Below the pieces are notes generated by a model that made no database searches, was not told the origin of the DNA, and saw nothing but the letters and a program-made list of their open reading frames with translations. 64,000 nucleotides of DNA, taken from NCBI RefSeq assembly GCF_900177405.1, contig NZ_LT840185.1:1-64000 (forward strand), in the 5' to 3' direction. A program made the translations under genes and the position numbers. The DNA is from Allosphingosinicella indica (GTDB taxonomy: Bacteria > Pseudomonadota > Alphaproteobacteria > Sphingomonadales > Sphingomonadaceae). Positions 43,958-55,040 of this stretch are shown in pieces; positions within the stretch are counted from its first letter, which is position 1, and every line of letters starts with the position of its first letter.

Positions 43958-44012
43958 GGGCAAGCTCCTTTTCGGTCCCGCGCTCAACGCGCCGGTGCCG
44001 AAACAAGTTGCC

Positions 44013-44702
44013 TCATTCGGCGCGGCGCAGAAGCTCCGCGAAATCGGCCACTGCGGCACCCGGACCGAGCGGATCGTTCCAGACCGCGCCAGACACCGCG
44101 AGGAAATCAGCTCCCGCATCGACCAGCGACCGGCCGTTTGCGGGGGTGATTCCGCCGATCGCCACACAGGGAATTTCGAACAGGGCGGACCACCATGATA
44201 GAATTACGGGCTCCGGCCTGTGGCGGACCTCCTTGGTGGTCGTCGGGAAGAAGGCGCCGAACGCGACATAATCCGCGCCCGCCTCGCCCGCGTCCATCGC
44301 GAGATGGCGGCTATCGTGGCAGGTGACGCCGATCTGCGCCGATGGGCCGAGCAAGGCCCGCGCCTCGCGCGGATCGCCGTCGCCCTGCCCCAGATGCACG
44401 CCGTCCGCGCCGATGCGCTTGGTGAGCGCCATGTCGTCGTTGACGATGAAAGCAACATCGCGATCCGCGCAAAGTCGCTGGAGCGGCTCCGCGAGCCGCG
44501 CTGCTTCATGCTGATCGGCGCCCTTCACGCGAAACTGGAAGGCGGCGACCGGGCCGCCGTCGAGCGCCGCTGCCAGCCGGTCCGGGAAGTCGCCGCCGAC
44601 ATCGAGCGGCGAGATCAGGTAGAGTTGGCAATCCCCCCGCGCCTCGTCGCGCTGGAAGCGCGCGGCGAACTCGGGGTCGAGCGCGAGAGCGTCTTCATCC
44701 AT
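44013..44702 (-). CDS. thiE: Thiamine phosphate synthase
   Basis: 229 residues from ATG 44702 (MDEDALALDPEF). The TIM-barrel family motifs are FIVNDDMALTKRIGADGVHLGQGDGDP, GADYVAFGAFFPT and PCVAIGGITPANG. ThiE joins HMP-PP and the thiazole phosphate into thiamine phosphate. Family members are usually 205-215 residues; the N-terminal 35 residues here are extra. No TPP riboswitch is seen upstream, where a type B repeat sits instead. An earlier ATG at 44747 lies in that repeat. Confidence 0.85.
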   Translation of the reverse strand: MDEDALALDPEFAARFQRDEARGDCQLYLISPLDVGGDFPDRLAAALDGGPVAAFQFRVKGADQHEAARLAEPLQRLCADRDVAFIVNDDMALTKRIGADGVHLGQGDGDPREARALLGPSAQIGVTCHDSRHLAMDAGEAGADYVAFGAFFPTTTKEVRHRPEPVILSWWSALFEIPCVAIGGITPANGRSLVDAGADFLAVSGAVWNDPLGPGAAVADFAELLRRAE

Positions 44703-44711
44703 GTCTTTTCC

Positions 44712-44783
44712 CGTCATTGCGAGGAGCGGAGCGACGCGACAATCCACCGGCGTATGGATTGCTTCGCTTCGCTCGCAATGACG
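44712..44783. repeat. Intergenic palindromic repeat, type B inverted pair
   Basis: CGTCATTGCGAGGAGCGGAG with CGACGCGACAATCCA and TGGATTGCTTCGCTTCGCTC with GCAATGACG make a compact inverted pair between fba and thiE. It is shorter than the copy at 17604 because the spacer between arms is only about 8 bases. Confidence 0.8.
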
Positions 44784-44799
44784 AGGGCGGGCATTCCGA

Positions 44800-45693
44800 T
44801 CACGCCTTTGTTACGGACGCCGCGTAAATCTCGTCGATCGCCGAGCCGAGCGCAGCGTCGAATTCTGCGTCGCTCATCTGGGCGCGGAGGTCTTCGAGGA
44901 GCGCGCGGCTGAAGCTGGCGATCACGCCGCGGTTCTTGGCGAGCTCGGCGCAGGCGTCGGTGCGGCTGTACCCGCCCGAAAGCGCGACGACGCGCAGCAC
45001 ACGGGGATGATCGACGAGGCTATCGAACAGCCCTGCCTTGGCCGGCAGGCTGAGCTTGAGCATCACCTTGTCGTCGCCCGGCATCGCGTCGAGCGCCTTG
45101 GTCAGTTCGTCGAGCAGGATCGCATCCGCCTCGGCGCGTTCGGGGCTCTTGATGCTGACTTCGGGTTCGATGATCGGCACAAGCCCCGCGGCGAGCACTT
45201 GGCGGCCGACCTCGAACTGCTGCTTCACGACGGCGGCGATGCCCTCGCGGTTGGCTAGGTTGATGACCGAGCGCTCCTTGGTGCCGAACACGCCGAGCCC
45301 CTTGGCGCGGGCGAGCAGCGCGTCCAGCTCCGGCATCGGCTTCATCATCTGGACGCCGTTCGCCTCGTCCTCCAGCCCCTTGTCGATCTTGATGAAGGGG
45401 ACGACGCCCTTTTCGGCCAGGGCCTGGGGGGTCGGCTTGCCACCCACCTCGCCATCCATCGTCCGCTCGAACAGGATCGCGCCCAGCACCTTGTCGCCGG
45501 TGAAAGCGGGGGAGCTGATGATGCGGCTGCGCATCTTGTGGATGAGGCCGAACATCTCCTGCTCGTCGCTCCACGCGCCTTCCTCGATGCCGTAGCCCTT
45601 GAGCGCCTTGGGGGTCGATCCGCCGCTCTGGTCGAGCGCCGCGATGAAGCCCTTGCCCGTCTCGATCTTCGCCAGCATTTCGGAATGTTGCAT
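44800..45693 (-). CDS. Class I fructose-bisphosphate aldolase
   Basis: 297 residues, the length of the bacterial short class I aldolases. Motifs are AALDQSGGSTPKAL, SGGYSRTDACAEL and the Schiff-base lysine region DKVMLKLSLPAKAG. It interconverts fructose 1,6-bisphosphate and two triose phosphates in the cytosol and needs no metal. The ATG at 45693 lies 31 bases after the VOC gene. It belongs to the tkt-gap-pgk-VOC-fba block. Confidence 0.93.
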   Translation of the reverse strand: MQHSEMLAKIETGKGFIAALDQSGGSTPKALKGYGIEEGAWSDEQEMFGLIHKMRSRIISSPAFTGDKVLGAILFERTMDGEVGGKPTPQALAEKGVVPFIKIDKGLEDEANGVQMMKPMPELDALLARAKGLGVFGTKERSVINLANREGIAAVVKQQFEVGRQVLAAGLVPIIEPEVSIKSPERAEADAILLDELTKALDAMPGDDKVMLKLSLPAKAGLFDSLVDHPRVLRVVALSGGYSRTDACAELAKNRGVIASFSRALLEDLRAQMSDAEFDAALGSAIDEIYAASVTKA

Positions 45694-45724
45694 CGTCTGT
45701 CCTTGATCTGATGGAATGTACGGC

Positions 45725-46153
45725 TCAACCGCGCGCGTCGCGCGGAACCGGCGCCCAGGGCGGGCCCTTCAGCTCCAGCGTATTGCCTTCGGGATCGGCG
45801 AGATAGATCGACGGCCCCTCGCCCTCCGCACCGTAACGCGAGACAATCTCGGTTTCGATGCCATGCTCGTTCAGCTCGGCGAGGATCGCGGCGCCGTCCC
45901 ACGGCAGCACGCGATAGCAGACGTGATCGACGTTGCGGCCTTCTTTGCCGGGCGCCGCGCCGCCCATGCTGCCGAGCTTGCCGTCGATCGGCACCAGATC
46001 AATGAGCGATGTGCCGACGCGAAGCTGGTAGAGGCCGACCGCTTCCTGACGTTTCTCCCACCGCGCGCCGAGCACGTCGATGTAGAAGCCCGCGACGCGA
46101 TCGAGATCGACGACGCGCAGCACGACATGATCGATCGCCTGGATGGTGATCAT
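45725..46153 (-). CDS. VOC family (glyoxalase-like) protein
   Basis: 142 residues starting at ATG 46153 within the pgk stop (ATGA overlap). Two betaalphabetabetabeta modules give the vicinal-oxygen-chelate fold: [21 protein letters not shown] with a metal His, and VDHVCYRV with a second His, then [13 protein letters not shown] with the metal Glu. It is likely a metal-dependent lyase or dioxygenase-like enzyme. Its place between pgk and fba suggests a role with a triose-derived toxic product such as methylglyoxal (inference). Confidence 0.85.
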   Translation of the reverse strand: MITIQAIDHVVLRVVDLDRVAGFYIDVLGARWEKRQEAVGLYQLRVGTSLIDLVPIDGKLGSMGGAAPGKEGRNVDHVCYRVLPWDGAAILAELNEHGIETEIVSRYGAEGEGPSIYLADPEGNTLELKGPPWAPVPRDARG

Positions 46154-47355
46154 GCGGCAGGTTCCAGCGCCTTTACGCCCGGCAGCTCCTTGCCCTCCAT
46201 CCATTCGAGGAAGGCGCCGCCGGCGGTGGAGACGAAGGTGAAATCGTCCGCGACCCCGGCATGGTTGAGCGCCGCGACGGTATCGCCGCCGCCGGCGACC
46301 GAAACGAGCGTTCCTTCCTGCGTCAGCGCCGCGGCATAGCGGGCGAGCGAGACGGTGGCCGCATCGAACGGCGGTGTCTCGAAGGCGCCGAGCGGCCCGT
46401 TCCAGACCAGCGTCCGGCAATTCTTGAGTGCGTCCGACAGCGCCTCGACCGCGGCGGGGCCGACATCAAGGATCATCTCGTCTGCGGCGACCTCGTGGAC
46501 ATTGCAGGTGCGCAGAGACGGCGGGTTGGCGGCAAATTCCTTGGCGACCACCACGTCGTAAGGAAGGTGGACGGTGCAGTTCGCGCGCTCCGCCGCGTCG
46601 AGGATGTCCTCGGCAGTGCCGGTGAGATCGTGCTCGCACAGCGACTTGCCGACATCGACGCCGCGCGCGGCGAGGAAGGTGTTGGCCATGCCGCCGCCGA
46701 TGATGAGATGATCGACCTTCGCGACGAGATGCTTCAGCACGCCGAGCTTGGTCGAGACCTTGGCGCCGCCGACCACCGCGGCGACCGGCCGCTCGGGATT
46801 GCCGAGCGCGGCTTCGAGCGCCTTCAGCTCCGCTTCCATCGCGCGGCCTGCATAGGCCGGGAGCAGATGCGCGAGCCCCTCGGTCGAGGCATGCGCGCGG
46901 TGCGCGGCGGAGAAGGCATCGTTGACGTAGAGATCGCCGTTTGCCGCCATCGCCTTGACGAGCGCAGGATCGTTCTTCTCCTCGCCCTTGTGGAAGCGGG
47001 TGTTCTCGAGGATCGCGACGTCGCCGGGACGCAGTACTTTCAGCGCGTCGGCGACCGCATCACCCTGGCAATCGGGCACGAACTGGACCTGGCGGCCGAG
47101 CACATGGCTGTAGCCGCGGGTGACGAGCGACAGCGACATGTCGGGCCGCTTCTCGCCCTTGGGCCGGCCGAAATGCGCCAGCAGCAGGACGATCGCGCCC
47201 TTGTCGGCAAGCTCGGTGACGGTGGGGAGCGTGGCGCGGAAACGCGTATCATCACTCACCGCGCCATCGTGCATCGGCACGTTGAGATCGACGCGCACCA
47301 GCGCCCGCTTGCCGTGGATGTCGCCGAGATCGTCGAGGGTCTTGAAGGCGGTCAT
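46150..47355 (-). CDS. pgk: Phosphoglycerate kinase
   Basis: 401 residues, of standard length. Motifs include [50 protein letters not shown] and the nucleotide-binding [16 protein letters not shown]. It makes ATP from 1,3-bisphosphoglycerate in glycolysis, or runs the reverse step. ATG 47355 lies 127 bases after gap, with a type C repeat in the gap. Confidence 0.95.
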   Translation of the reverse strand: MTAFKTLDDLGDIHGKRALVRVDLNVPMHDGAVSDDTRFRATLPTVTELADKGAIVLLLAHFGRPKGEKRPDMSLSLVTRGYSHVLGRQVQFVPDCQGDAVADALKVLRPGDVAILENTRFHKGEEKNDPALVKAMAANGDLYVNDAFSAAHRAHASTEGLAHLLPAYAGRAMEAELKALEAALGNPERPVAAVVGGAKVSTKLGVLKHLVAKVDHLIIGGGMANTFLAARGVDVGKSLCEHDLTGTAEDILDAAERANCTVHLPYDVVVAKEFAANPPSLRTCNVHEVAADEMILDVGPAAVEALSDALKNCRTLVWNGPLGAFETPPFDAATVSLARYAAALTQEGTLVSVAGGGDTVAALNHAGVADDFTFVSTAGGAFLEWMEGKELPGVKALEPAA

Positions 47356-47373
47356 GTTTCCTCTCGATCAATT

Positions 47374-47473
47374 CCCCCTCCCGCTTGCGGGAGGGGCTAG
47401 GGGAGGGCTTGTCGGCGGCGGGCAGTGGGGCGGAACAGCTCCTCCCCCGACCCCTCCCGCAAGCGGGAGGGGA
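47374..47473. repeat. Intergenic palindromic repeat, type C pair
   Basis: CCCCCTCCCGCTTGCGGGAG with GGGCTAGGGGAGGGC and CTCCCCCGACCCCTCCCGCA with AGCGGGAGGGG form a pair of palindromes between gap and pgk. Similar to 41565-41673, with a different central spacer. Confidence 0.8.
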
Positions 47474-47482
47474 GACCAGCCA

Positions 47483-48493
47483 TCAGCCCAGCTTTGCCAT
47501 CGCGCCGGCGGTGTCGACCATGCGGTTCGAGAAGCCCCATTCGTTGTCGTACCAGGAGACGACGCGGACGAGCTTGCCCTCCAGCACCGCGGTTTCGAGG
47601 CTGTCGATCGTCGAGCTTGCCGGGCTATGGTTGAAGTCGATCGAGACCAGGGGCTCGTCGGTGTAGGCGAGGATGCCCTTGAGCGGGCCGCTCTCGGAAG
47701 CCTTCCTGAGCAGGCCGTTGACCTCCGCGACATCGGTATCGCGCTTCGGCGTGAAGGTGAGATCGACGAGGCTGACGTTGGGCGTCGGCACGCGGACGGC
47801 GGAGCCGTCGAGCTTGCCCTTCAGCTCGGGCAGCACCTCGCCCACCGCGCGCGCGGCGCCGGTGGTGGTCGGGATGATCGACATGCCGGCGGCGCGGGCG
47901 CGGCGCTTGTCGGAATGGATCTGGTCGAGGATCTTCTGGTCGTTGGTATACGCGTGGATCGTCGTCATCAGCCCGCGCTCGATGCCGATCGCGTCGTTGA
48001 GCACCTTGGCGACCGGCGCCAGGCAGTTGGTGGTGCAGGACGCGTTGGAGACGATGGTGTGCCCCGCCTCCAGCTTGTCGTCGTTGACGCCGTAGACGAC
48101 GGTCAAGTCGACGCCCTTCGCGGGGGCCGAGATCAGCACCTTCTTGGCGCCCGCCGCGATATGCTTCTCGGCCGACGCGCGATCGGTGAAGAAGCCGGTG
48201 CATTCAAGGACGAGATCGACGCCGTTATCCTTGTGCGGCAGGTCCGCGGGATCGCGCTCCGCTGTAACCTTGATGCGCTTGCCGTCGATGACGAGGTCAT
48301 TGCCGTCGGCCTTTACCTCGCCGGCATAGGCGCCATGGACGCTGTCACGCTTGAACAGCAAAGCGTTGGATTCGGCGTCGGCGAGATCGTTGATCGCGAC
48401 CAGTTCGAGCCCGCTGTCGGGGCGCTCCAGGATCGCGCGCGCCACGAGGCGGCCGATACGCCCGAAACCGTTGATCGCAACTTTGGTCGCCAT
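47483..48493 (-). CDS. gap: Glyceraldehyde-3-phosphate dehydrogenase
   Basis: 336 residues, type I. The NAD-binding motif [16 protein letters not shown] leads to [10 protein letters not shown], whose acidic residue favours NAD over NADP. Catalytic Cys153 is in [12 protein letters not shown], and [19 protein letters not shown] and [13 protein letters not shown] are conserved. It oxidises glyceraldehyde 3-phosphate in glycolysis. Its ATG is 1 base beyond the tkt stop, so the genes are co-transcribed. Confidence 0.96.
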   Translation of the reverse strand: MATKVAINGFGRIGRLVARAILERPDSGLELVAINDLADAESNALLFKRDSVHGAYAGEVKADGNDLVIDGKRIKVTAERDPADLPHKDNGVDLVLECTGFFTDRASAEKHIAAGAKKVLISAPAKGVDLTVVYGVNDDKLEAGHTIVSNASCTTNCLAPVAKVLNDAIGIERGLMTTIHAYTNDQKILDQIHSDKRRARAAGMSIIPTTTGAARAVGEVLPELKGKLDGSAVRVPTPNVSLVDLTFTPKRDTDVAEVNGLLRKASESGPLKGILAYTDEPLVSIDFNHSPASSTIDSLETAVLEGKLVRVVSWYDNEWGFSNRMVDTAGAMAKLG

Positions 48494-48494
48494 G

Positions 48495-50504
<2,010 letters not shown>

Positions 50505-50641
50505 GGGAAGGGGCGCGGACTCGCGGCCCGGCCTGCCCGGCTCCTTTAAGCGCGGAGCCGCGCCCGTCAACCGCCCCGCCCCGGCGCCGAGCCGCGCGCT
50601 GGACGCTTGCCGCCTGAACGCGGCAGGCTTATTCGTCGGGC

Positions 50642-50848
50642 ATGGCAGACCAACGCGCCCAGGCGGCGATTCAGAGGATCGAGCGGGCCCTCGCCCGGAT
50701 CGAGGCGGCGGCATCCGCGCCGCGCCCGCAACCGCAGCGCGACGACGGCGAACTCATCGAACTCCGCGCGACGCATCAGGCGCTCCGCAACAAGGTGGAG
50801 AGCGCGATCACCCAGATCGACCGGCTGCTCGAAGTGGAGGCGCGCTGA
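50642..50848 (+). CDS. 68-residue coiled-coil protein before zapA
   Basis: The product has two helices rich in Ala, Glu and Arg (QAAIQRIERALARIEAAA and ATHQALRNKVESAITQIDRLLEVE) with a flexible Pro/Arg linker. Its stop overlaps the zapA start (TGATG). The position and coiled coil hint at a division-related helper, but this is inference; no known family is recognised. ATG 50642 is preceded only by weak ribosome-site purines. Confidence 0.7.
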   Translation: MADQRAQAAIQRIERALARIEAAASAPRPQPQRDDGELIELRATHQALRNKVESAITQIDRLLEVEAR

Positions 50849-51165
50849 TGGCGACCGTGGACCTCATGGTCGGCGACCGGAGCTATCCGGTGGCCTGCCG
50901 CGACGGCGAGGAGGAGCATCTCAAGACGCTCGCCCGCACAGTCGATGCCAAGGCGAAGGAAGCCGCTGCTGCGGTCGGCAACATGGGCGAGGCGCGGCAC
51001 CTGCTGTTCGCATCGCTGCTGATGGCGGACGAGCTGGTCGAAATCCGCGCCGGGCGCGCGCCCGCGCCTGCTGCCGATCCGGCGATGGCCGAGGCGCTGG
51101 AGCAGCTTGCCGCGCGTTTCGAGTCGCTGGCCGACAGGCTTGAGAAGGACGCCGCGACTTCCTAG
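50848..51165 (+). CDS. zapA: Cell division protein ZapA
   Basis: 105 residues. The N-terminal domain has VDLMVGDRSYPVACRDGEEEHLKTLARTVDAKAKE, read in parts, as in ZapA, followed by a coiled-coil C-terminus (MAEALEQLAARFESLADRLEK). ZapA bundles FtsZ filaments at midcell. The order zapA - 6S RNA - 5-formyltetrahydrofolate cyclo-ligase is the same as in E. coli, which supports both neighbours' assignment. Confidence 0.9.
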   Translation: MATVDLMVGDRSYPVACRDGEEEHLKTLARTVDAKAKEAAAAVGNMGEARHLLFASLLMADELVEIRAGRAPAPAADPAMAEALEQLAARFESLADRLEKDAATS

Positions 51166-51179
51166 ATAGGGCGATGACG

Positions 51180-51316
51180 GGTTCTGCCCGGTACGAGCTC
51201 TTGCGAACATCCCTGAGGCGATAAGACATCCTCGGGGGCTGTCCCTGCCCGGACCCTGGTCCGACGCAAATGGTCCCCACCTGACGTTGAGGCGTCAGAG
51301 GATATTCCGGCAAACG
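51180..51316 (+). ncRNA. ssrS: 6S RNA
   Basis: Between zapA and the cyclo-ligase gene the sequence CTCTTGCGAACATCCCTGAG followed by GCGATAAGAC closely resembles the 5' half of 6S RNA (GTTCGCAAG..CCCTGAGCCGATA in E. coli). Terminal TGCC (51185) and GGCA (51309) and CTCT/AGAG pair to form the closing stem. 6S RNA mimics an open promoter and sequesters sigma-70 RNA polymerase. Ends are approximate; the 3' end comes close to the ATG of the next gene. Confidence 0.85.
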
Positions 51317-51319
51317 GCC

Positions 51320-51898
51320 ATGGCGGTCCCGTCACCCCCCTCCAAGCCCAACAGGCGGCAAGCGGCGCGCGATGCGCGGCGTGCCTTTGCGCGTGCGCTG
51401 GACGCCGACGCGCGTAATGCGCAGGAGGCGGCGCTGGCCGCGATCGCCCTGCCCCATCTTGGCTCCGCGCGCGCGGTCGCCGGCTATCATCCGATGAGGG
51501 ACGAAATCAGCCCGCTCGCGATCCTCGACGCGCTGACCCCCGGCCAGGCCGCGGCGCTGCCGTGGTTCGCTGACCGCGATTCGCGGATGATGTTCCGCGC
51601 GGCGCCGGCGACCGAACCCGGGCCGTGGGGCGTGCTCCAGCCACCCGGCGATGCCGAAGCGCTCGCGCCCGACATCGTGCTGGTGCCGCTGGTGCTAGCG
51701 GATCGGCACGGCACCCGCATCGGCTTGGGCAAGGGCCATTACGACCGCGCGCTCGCGCATCTCCGCGCCGCGAGCGACGTGAAAGCCATAGGCGTGGCCT
51801 GGGACATGCAGATCAGCGAAGACGCCCTGCCCGCCGATCCGTGGGACGCCCCGCTCGATGCGATCGTCACCCCTTCGCGCTGGATCGACTGCCGGTGA
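51320..51898 (+). CDS. fau: 5-formyltetrahydrofolate cyclo-ligase
   Basis: 192 residues from ATG 51320. The family motifs are SKPNRRQAARDARRAFARAL, the ADP-loop region with VLVPLVLADRHGTRIGLGKG and HYDRAL, where the conserved GxGxGxYD is read as LGKGHYDRAL, and the C-terminal TPSRWIDCR. It converts 5-formyl-THF to 5,10-methenyl-THF using ATP. The 6S RNA directly upstream is likely co-transcribed or processed from the same region. Confidence 0.9.
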   Translation: MAVPSPPSKPNRRQAARDARRAFARALDADARNAQEAALAAIALPHLGSARAVAGYHPMRDEISPLAILDALTPGQAAALPWFADRDSRMMFRAAPATEPGPWGVLQPPGDAEALAPDIVLVPLVLADRHGTRIGLGKGHYDRALAHLRAASDVKAIGVAWDMQISEDALPADPWDAPLDAIVTPSRWIDCR

Positions 51899-52113
51899 GG
51901 CGCGAACCGACATGGCGCCAGCCGGTGGGCATGGCGATGATCCTGCTGCTGATCGCGGGCTGGGCGGTAATCGCGGTCACGATCGGCGAGATGATCGAGA
52001 CGGCGCCGTGGCCGCTGCTCGCGCTCTATTACACCGTCGCGGGCATCATCTGGATCTTCCCGCTGAAGCCGCTGCTCCGCTGGATGGAGACGGGCCACTG
52101 GCGCCGCCCCTAG
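51895..52113 (+). CDS. DUF2842 two-span membrane protein
   Basis: 72 residues from GTG 51895, overlapping the cyclo-ligase stop (GTGA). Two hydrophobic segments (AMILLLIAGWAVIAVTIGEMI and WPLLALYYTVAGIIWIFPL) are followed by KPLLRWMETGHWRRP. The REPTWRQPVG start and the W(I/V)FPLKPLLRWM end are typical of DUF2842, a family found mainly in alphaproteobacteria. Function unknown. Confidence 0.85.
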   Translation: MRREPTWRQPVGMAMILLLIAGWAVIAVTIGEMIETAPWPLLALYYTVAGIIWIFPLKPLLRWMETGHWRRP

Positions 52114-52565
52114 GGCGTTTCGGTCGCCGAGACATGATTGAGCGCGATCACCCACTTGCCCTCGCGCTTGCGCATCAGCCGGGTGTTGATCCCGTCCTGC
52201 GTGTTCTTCGGGCGGCTGAGCCGATAGCGGCTGATGAGCTGCGCGGCATCGGGCCCCAGCATCTCGATGCGGATATCGTAGAAGCGCAGATTGCCGCGCA
52301 GATTCTCTGAGCCGCCATAATCGCGGATGTAATGATCCAGCGTCCCCTGCCAGCCGTCCTGCAACTTACCGCGCGATACGAAGATCACGTCGGGGTTGGC
52401 GAAGCCTGCCATATAGCCGCGGAAATCTCCCCGGTTCCACGCCGCCTGCATCCGCGCGATCACGTCGCGGATCGCGGCTTTTTCCTGCTCGGCCGACGGC
52501 GCGGCGGTGACGGGCGAAGCTAAGGAAAGCGCGAGCGCGGCGAGCATCCACGGCATGATCTTCAT
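52110..52565 (-). CDS. Exported NTF2/SnoaL-like (DUF4440) protein
   Basis: 151 residues with a signal peptide (MKIMPWMLAALALSLASPVTA). The mature domain fits the DUF4440/SnoaL cone fold: IRDVIARMQAAWNRGDFRGYMAGFANP, VIFVSRGKLQDGWQGTLDHY and DAAQLISRYRLSR. A periplasmic location is predicted; activity cannot be read. Its start overlaps the M24 peptidase stop by 4 bases, so it is a co-translated last member of the peptidase/dehydrogenase operon, an unexpected partner. Confidence 0.8.
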   Translation of the reverse strand: MKIMPWMLAALALSLASPVTAAPSAEQEKAAIRDVIARMQAAWNRGDFRGYMAGFANPDVIFVSRGKLQDGWQGTLDHYIRDYGGSENLRGNLRFYDIRIEMLGPDAAQLISRYRLSRPKNTQDGINTRLMRKREGKWVIALNHVSATETP

Positions 52566-53770
52566 CTGGCTTCTCCGAACGGCGCGTCGAGCGAGGGCGA
52601 GGGCTCCGTGAACCAGACGGCGCCGTCTTCGGTCACATGAAAATGATCTTCCAAGCGGACGCCGAAGCGATCAGGGACTACGATCATCGGCTCGTTGGAG
52701 AAGCACATGCCGGGGACGAGCGGGGTCAGGTCTCCGCGCACCAGGTAGGGGCCTTCGTGGATCGAAAGGCCGATGCCGTGACCGGTGCGATGCGGCAGGC
52801 CGGGCAGCCGGTAGTCCGGCCCAAGCCCCGCCTTTTCCAGTACCGCGCGGGCGGCATCGTCGACGGCGGCGCAGGGCACGCCAGGTCGGACGGCATCGAA
52901 AGCGGCCTGCTGCGCCTCGCGCTCGACCTCCCAGATGCGGCACTGCTCGGCATCCGCATCGCCAAACACATAAGTGCGGGTGATGTCGCTGTTATAGCCT
53001 TCGACGGTGCAGCCGGTATCGATCAGCACCATGTCGCCCTCGGCGAGCACCGATTCGCCGGGAAGCCCGTGCGGGAAGGCGGTCGAGCGGCCGAACTGGA
53101 CGATGCAGAAGCTGCTCCCCGCGGCGCCCAAGCCACGATGCGCCTCGTCGATGAAGCGGCGCACCTCCGCGGCGGTGATGCCGGGCGCGAGGATGCGCGC
53201 GGCGCGGCGCTGCACCTCCAGCGTCATAGCTTTCGCCTGGCCGAGCAGCGCCAGTTCGACAGCGGATTTGATCGAGCGGCAACCGGTCACGATCTGCGAT
53301 CCGTCGATCAGCGCGACCGATGGCGCGGCGCTGCGGATGCGATCGACCATCACGAACGCCATATCGGGATCGACCGCCAGTCGCGCCGCGCCCGCATCCT
53401 TCAAGGCACCGGATACGAGCGCCGACGGGCTCTCGTCTTCTTCCCACAGCCGGATGTCGGCATCGATCGCGAGATCCGCTTCCAGCGTGCCGAGCTCGAA
53501 CCGCGGGCAGATGACGACCGGGCTGCCCTTGACGGGCAGCAGCATCGCGACCAGCCGCTCGGTCGCACCCCACGGCACGCCGGCGAAATAGCGGAGGCTG
53601 GCGCCCGCACCGATCAGCAGCGCATCGGCGCCCGCCGCGGCGGTCAGCGAACGCGCGCGTTCGATCCGCGCGAGCCTCTCCTCGCGCATGATGGGCGGCG
53701 CGCGGTCCTGCCAGGGAGTGAGCGCGGCGAGCTCCGCCGCAGCCGTCGATCCGCCGATACCGATTGTCAT
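52562..53770 (-). CDS. M24 family metallopeptidase (Xaa-Pro dipeptidase/aminopeptidase type)
   Basis: 402 residues. The N-terminal creatinase-like domain leads to the pita-bread domain with all metal ligands: the two Asp in LIDTGCTVEGYNSDITRTYVFG (read in parts), His in GLPHRTGHGIGLSIHEGP, and Glu in MCFSNEPMI and RLEDHFHV. It should hydrolyse dipeptides with Pro or hydroxyproline in second place. No signal peptide, so it would act on imported peptides in the cytoplasm. In this cluster it could release 4-hydroxyproline (inference). Overlaps its neighbours by 4 bases on both sides. Confidence 0.88.
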   Translation of the reverse strand: MTIGIGGSTAAAELAALTPWQDRAPPIMREERLARIERARSLTAAAGADALLIGAGASLRYFAGVPWGATERLVAMLLPVKGSPVVICPRFELGTLEADLAIDADIRLWEEDESPSALVSGALKDAGAARLAVDPDMAFVMVDRIRSAAPSVALIDGSQIVTGCRSIKSAVELALLGQAKAMTLEVQRRAARILAPGITAAEVRRFIDEAHRGLGAAGSSFCIVQFGRSTAFPHGLPGESVLAEGDMVLIDTGCTVEGYNSDITRTYVFGDADAEQCRIWEVEREAQQAAFDAVRPGVPCAAVDDAARAVLEKAGLGPDYRLPGLPHRTGHGIGLSIHEGPYLVRGDLTPLVPGMCFSNEPMIVVPDRFGVRLEDHFHVTEDGAVWFTEPSPSLDAPFGEAR

Positions 53771-55029
53771 GCGTGTCCCTCGAAGCGTGCGATGTCGAAT
53801 GGCGAAAGGTCTAGCGCGGGTGCATCGCCGGTGACGAGCGCCGCGATCGCCTCGCCGGTCGCAGGCGCGAGCGTGAGGCCGAGATGCTGGTGCCCAAAGG
53901 CATAAAAGAGGTTGGGCACACGGCGGCTGCGGCCGATCGCCGGAAGATAGTCAGGCAAGGTCGGCCGCGCGCCCATCCAGCGCGCACGAGGCCTATCGAA
54001 CGGCAGGCCGAGCGCATCGATATGCGCCTCCAGCCGATCCCACTTGCGCGGATCGGGCGGGCTCGCGGATCGCGCGAACTCGACGAAGCCGGCAGCACGG
54101 ATGCCGGAGCGGAAGCGGGTGACGATCATCGACCGGTCCTCGAACACGACCGGCGGAAAGTCCGCAGGCCAATCACTGGCCGCGGACTGGATATGATAGC
54201 CACGCTCGGCGATCAGCGGCGCCTTGTGGCCGAGCGGCGCGAGAAGATCGCGCGAGGCGACGCCGGCCGCGAGGACGAGGCAATCGGCGGACAAGATGCT
54301 GCCGTCGTCGAGAACCACGGAGGCTTGGTCGGACGCGATGCGGCGCACTGCCGCTGTATGCCTCTCGCCGCCCAGTGCTGCGAAGGCCGCATCGAGCGCC
54401 TCCGCAAGCAGATCGGGATCGGCAATACGTGCCGTCCCCTCGAAACGGGCCGCACCAGCCGGATCGCGCCCGAGCAGCGCCGCCAGCCCGGCGCGCTCGT
54501 CCGCCGTCAGATCGCGGATGTGCGTCGTGCCCTTGTCCGCCGCTTCCCATGCCGCACGGCCGTCGCGGGCCGTCGCGGGGCTTTCCCAGACGACGTAATG
54601 GCCGTCCGCGACGACGAGATCGCCCGCGCTTGCCGTATCGGCAAGCCGTTGCCAGGCGGGAAGTGCCTCGACCAGCAAGGCGCCGAGCGCCCGCTTGCCG
54701 CGCGCGAACCGATCGGGTGCGGCGGCGCGGACCAGCTTCAGCGTGAAAGGCAGCCAAGTGTCGATATCGCGCAACGGCAGCGCCACCGGGCCCGCCGGAA
54801 ACAGCCGTTTCGGGAGGCTGCGCACCACTGCCATCGAGGCCAGCGGCTCGACCTGTTCCACCGCGATATGGCCCGCATTCCCCCACGACGCCGCCCGGCA
54901 CGGAAATTGGGGATCGACAATCGTGACGCGAAGGCCCTTGATCGCCAAATGCAGCGCGGAGCTTAACCCGATGATCCCCCCGCCGATGACGATCGCCGTT
55001 TCGGCAGGTCCCGATTTCCCGATTGGCAT
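53767..55029 (-). CDS. FAD-dependent amino-acid dehydrogenase (DadA-like; probable D-hydroxyproline dehydrogenase)
   Basis: 420 residues from ATG 55029 (MPIGKSGPAETAIVIGGG). The FAD motif AIVIGGGIIGLSSALHLAIKG is followed by a DAO-fold with VLAAGVASRDLLAPLGHKA and MGARPTLPDYLPAIGRS near the C-terminus, as in DadA. D-hydroxyproline dehydrogenases belong to this family. With an epimerase and a deaminase divergently next door, I infer oxidation of cis-4-hydroxy-D-proline to pyrroline-4-hydroxy-2-carboxylate. Confidence 0.85.
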   Translation of the reverse strand: MPIGKSGPAETAIVIGGGIIGLSSALHLAIKGLRVTIVDPQFPCRAASWGNAGHIAVEQVEPLASMAVVRSLPKRLFPAGPVALPLRDIDTWLPFTLKLVRAAAPDRFARGKRALGALLVEALPAWQRLADTASAGDLVVADGHYVVWESPATARDGRAAWEAADKGTTHIRDLTADERAGLAALLGRDPAGAARFEGTARIADPDLLAEALDAAFAALGGERHTAAVRRIASDQASVVLDDGSILSADCLVLAAGVASRDLLAPLGHKAPLIAERGYHIQSAASDWPADFPPVVFEDRSMIVTRFRSGIRAAGFVEFARSASPPDPRKWDRLEAHIDALGLPFDRPRARWMGARPTLPDYLPAIGRSRRVPNLFYAFGHQHLGLTLAPATGEAIAALVTGDAPALDLSPFDIARFEGHA

Positions 55030-55040
55030 ACTCGATAATA

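Noticed and set aside
44703-44799. TPP riboswitch upstream of thiE
   Set aside because: The gap is filled by a type B repeat; no CTGAGA-type thi box was found.
47374-47473. CRISPR-like array from repeated CCCTCCCGC units
   Set aside because: Only two palindromic units with no regular spacers and no cas genes nearby.
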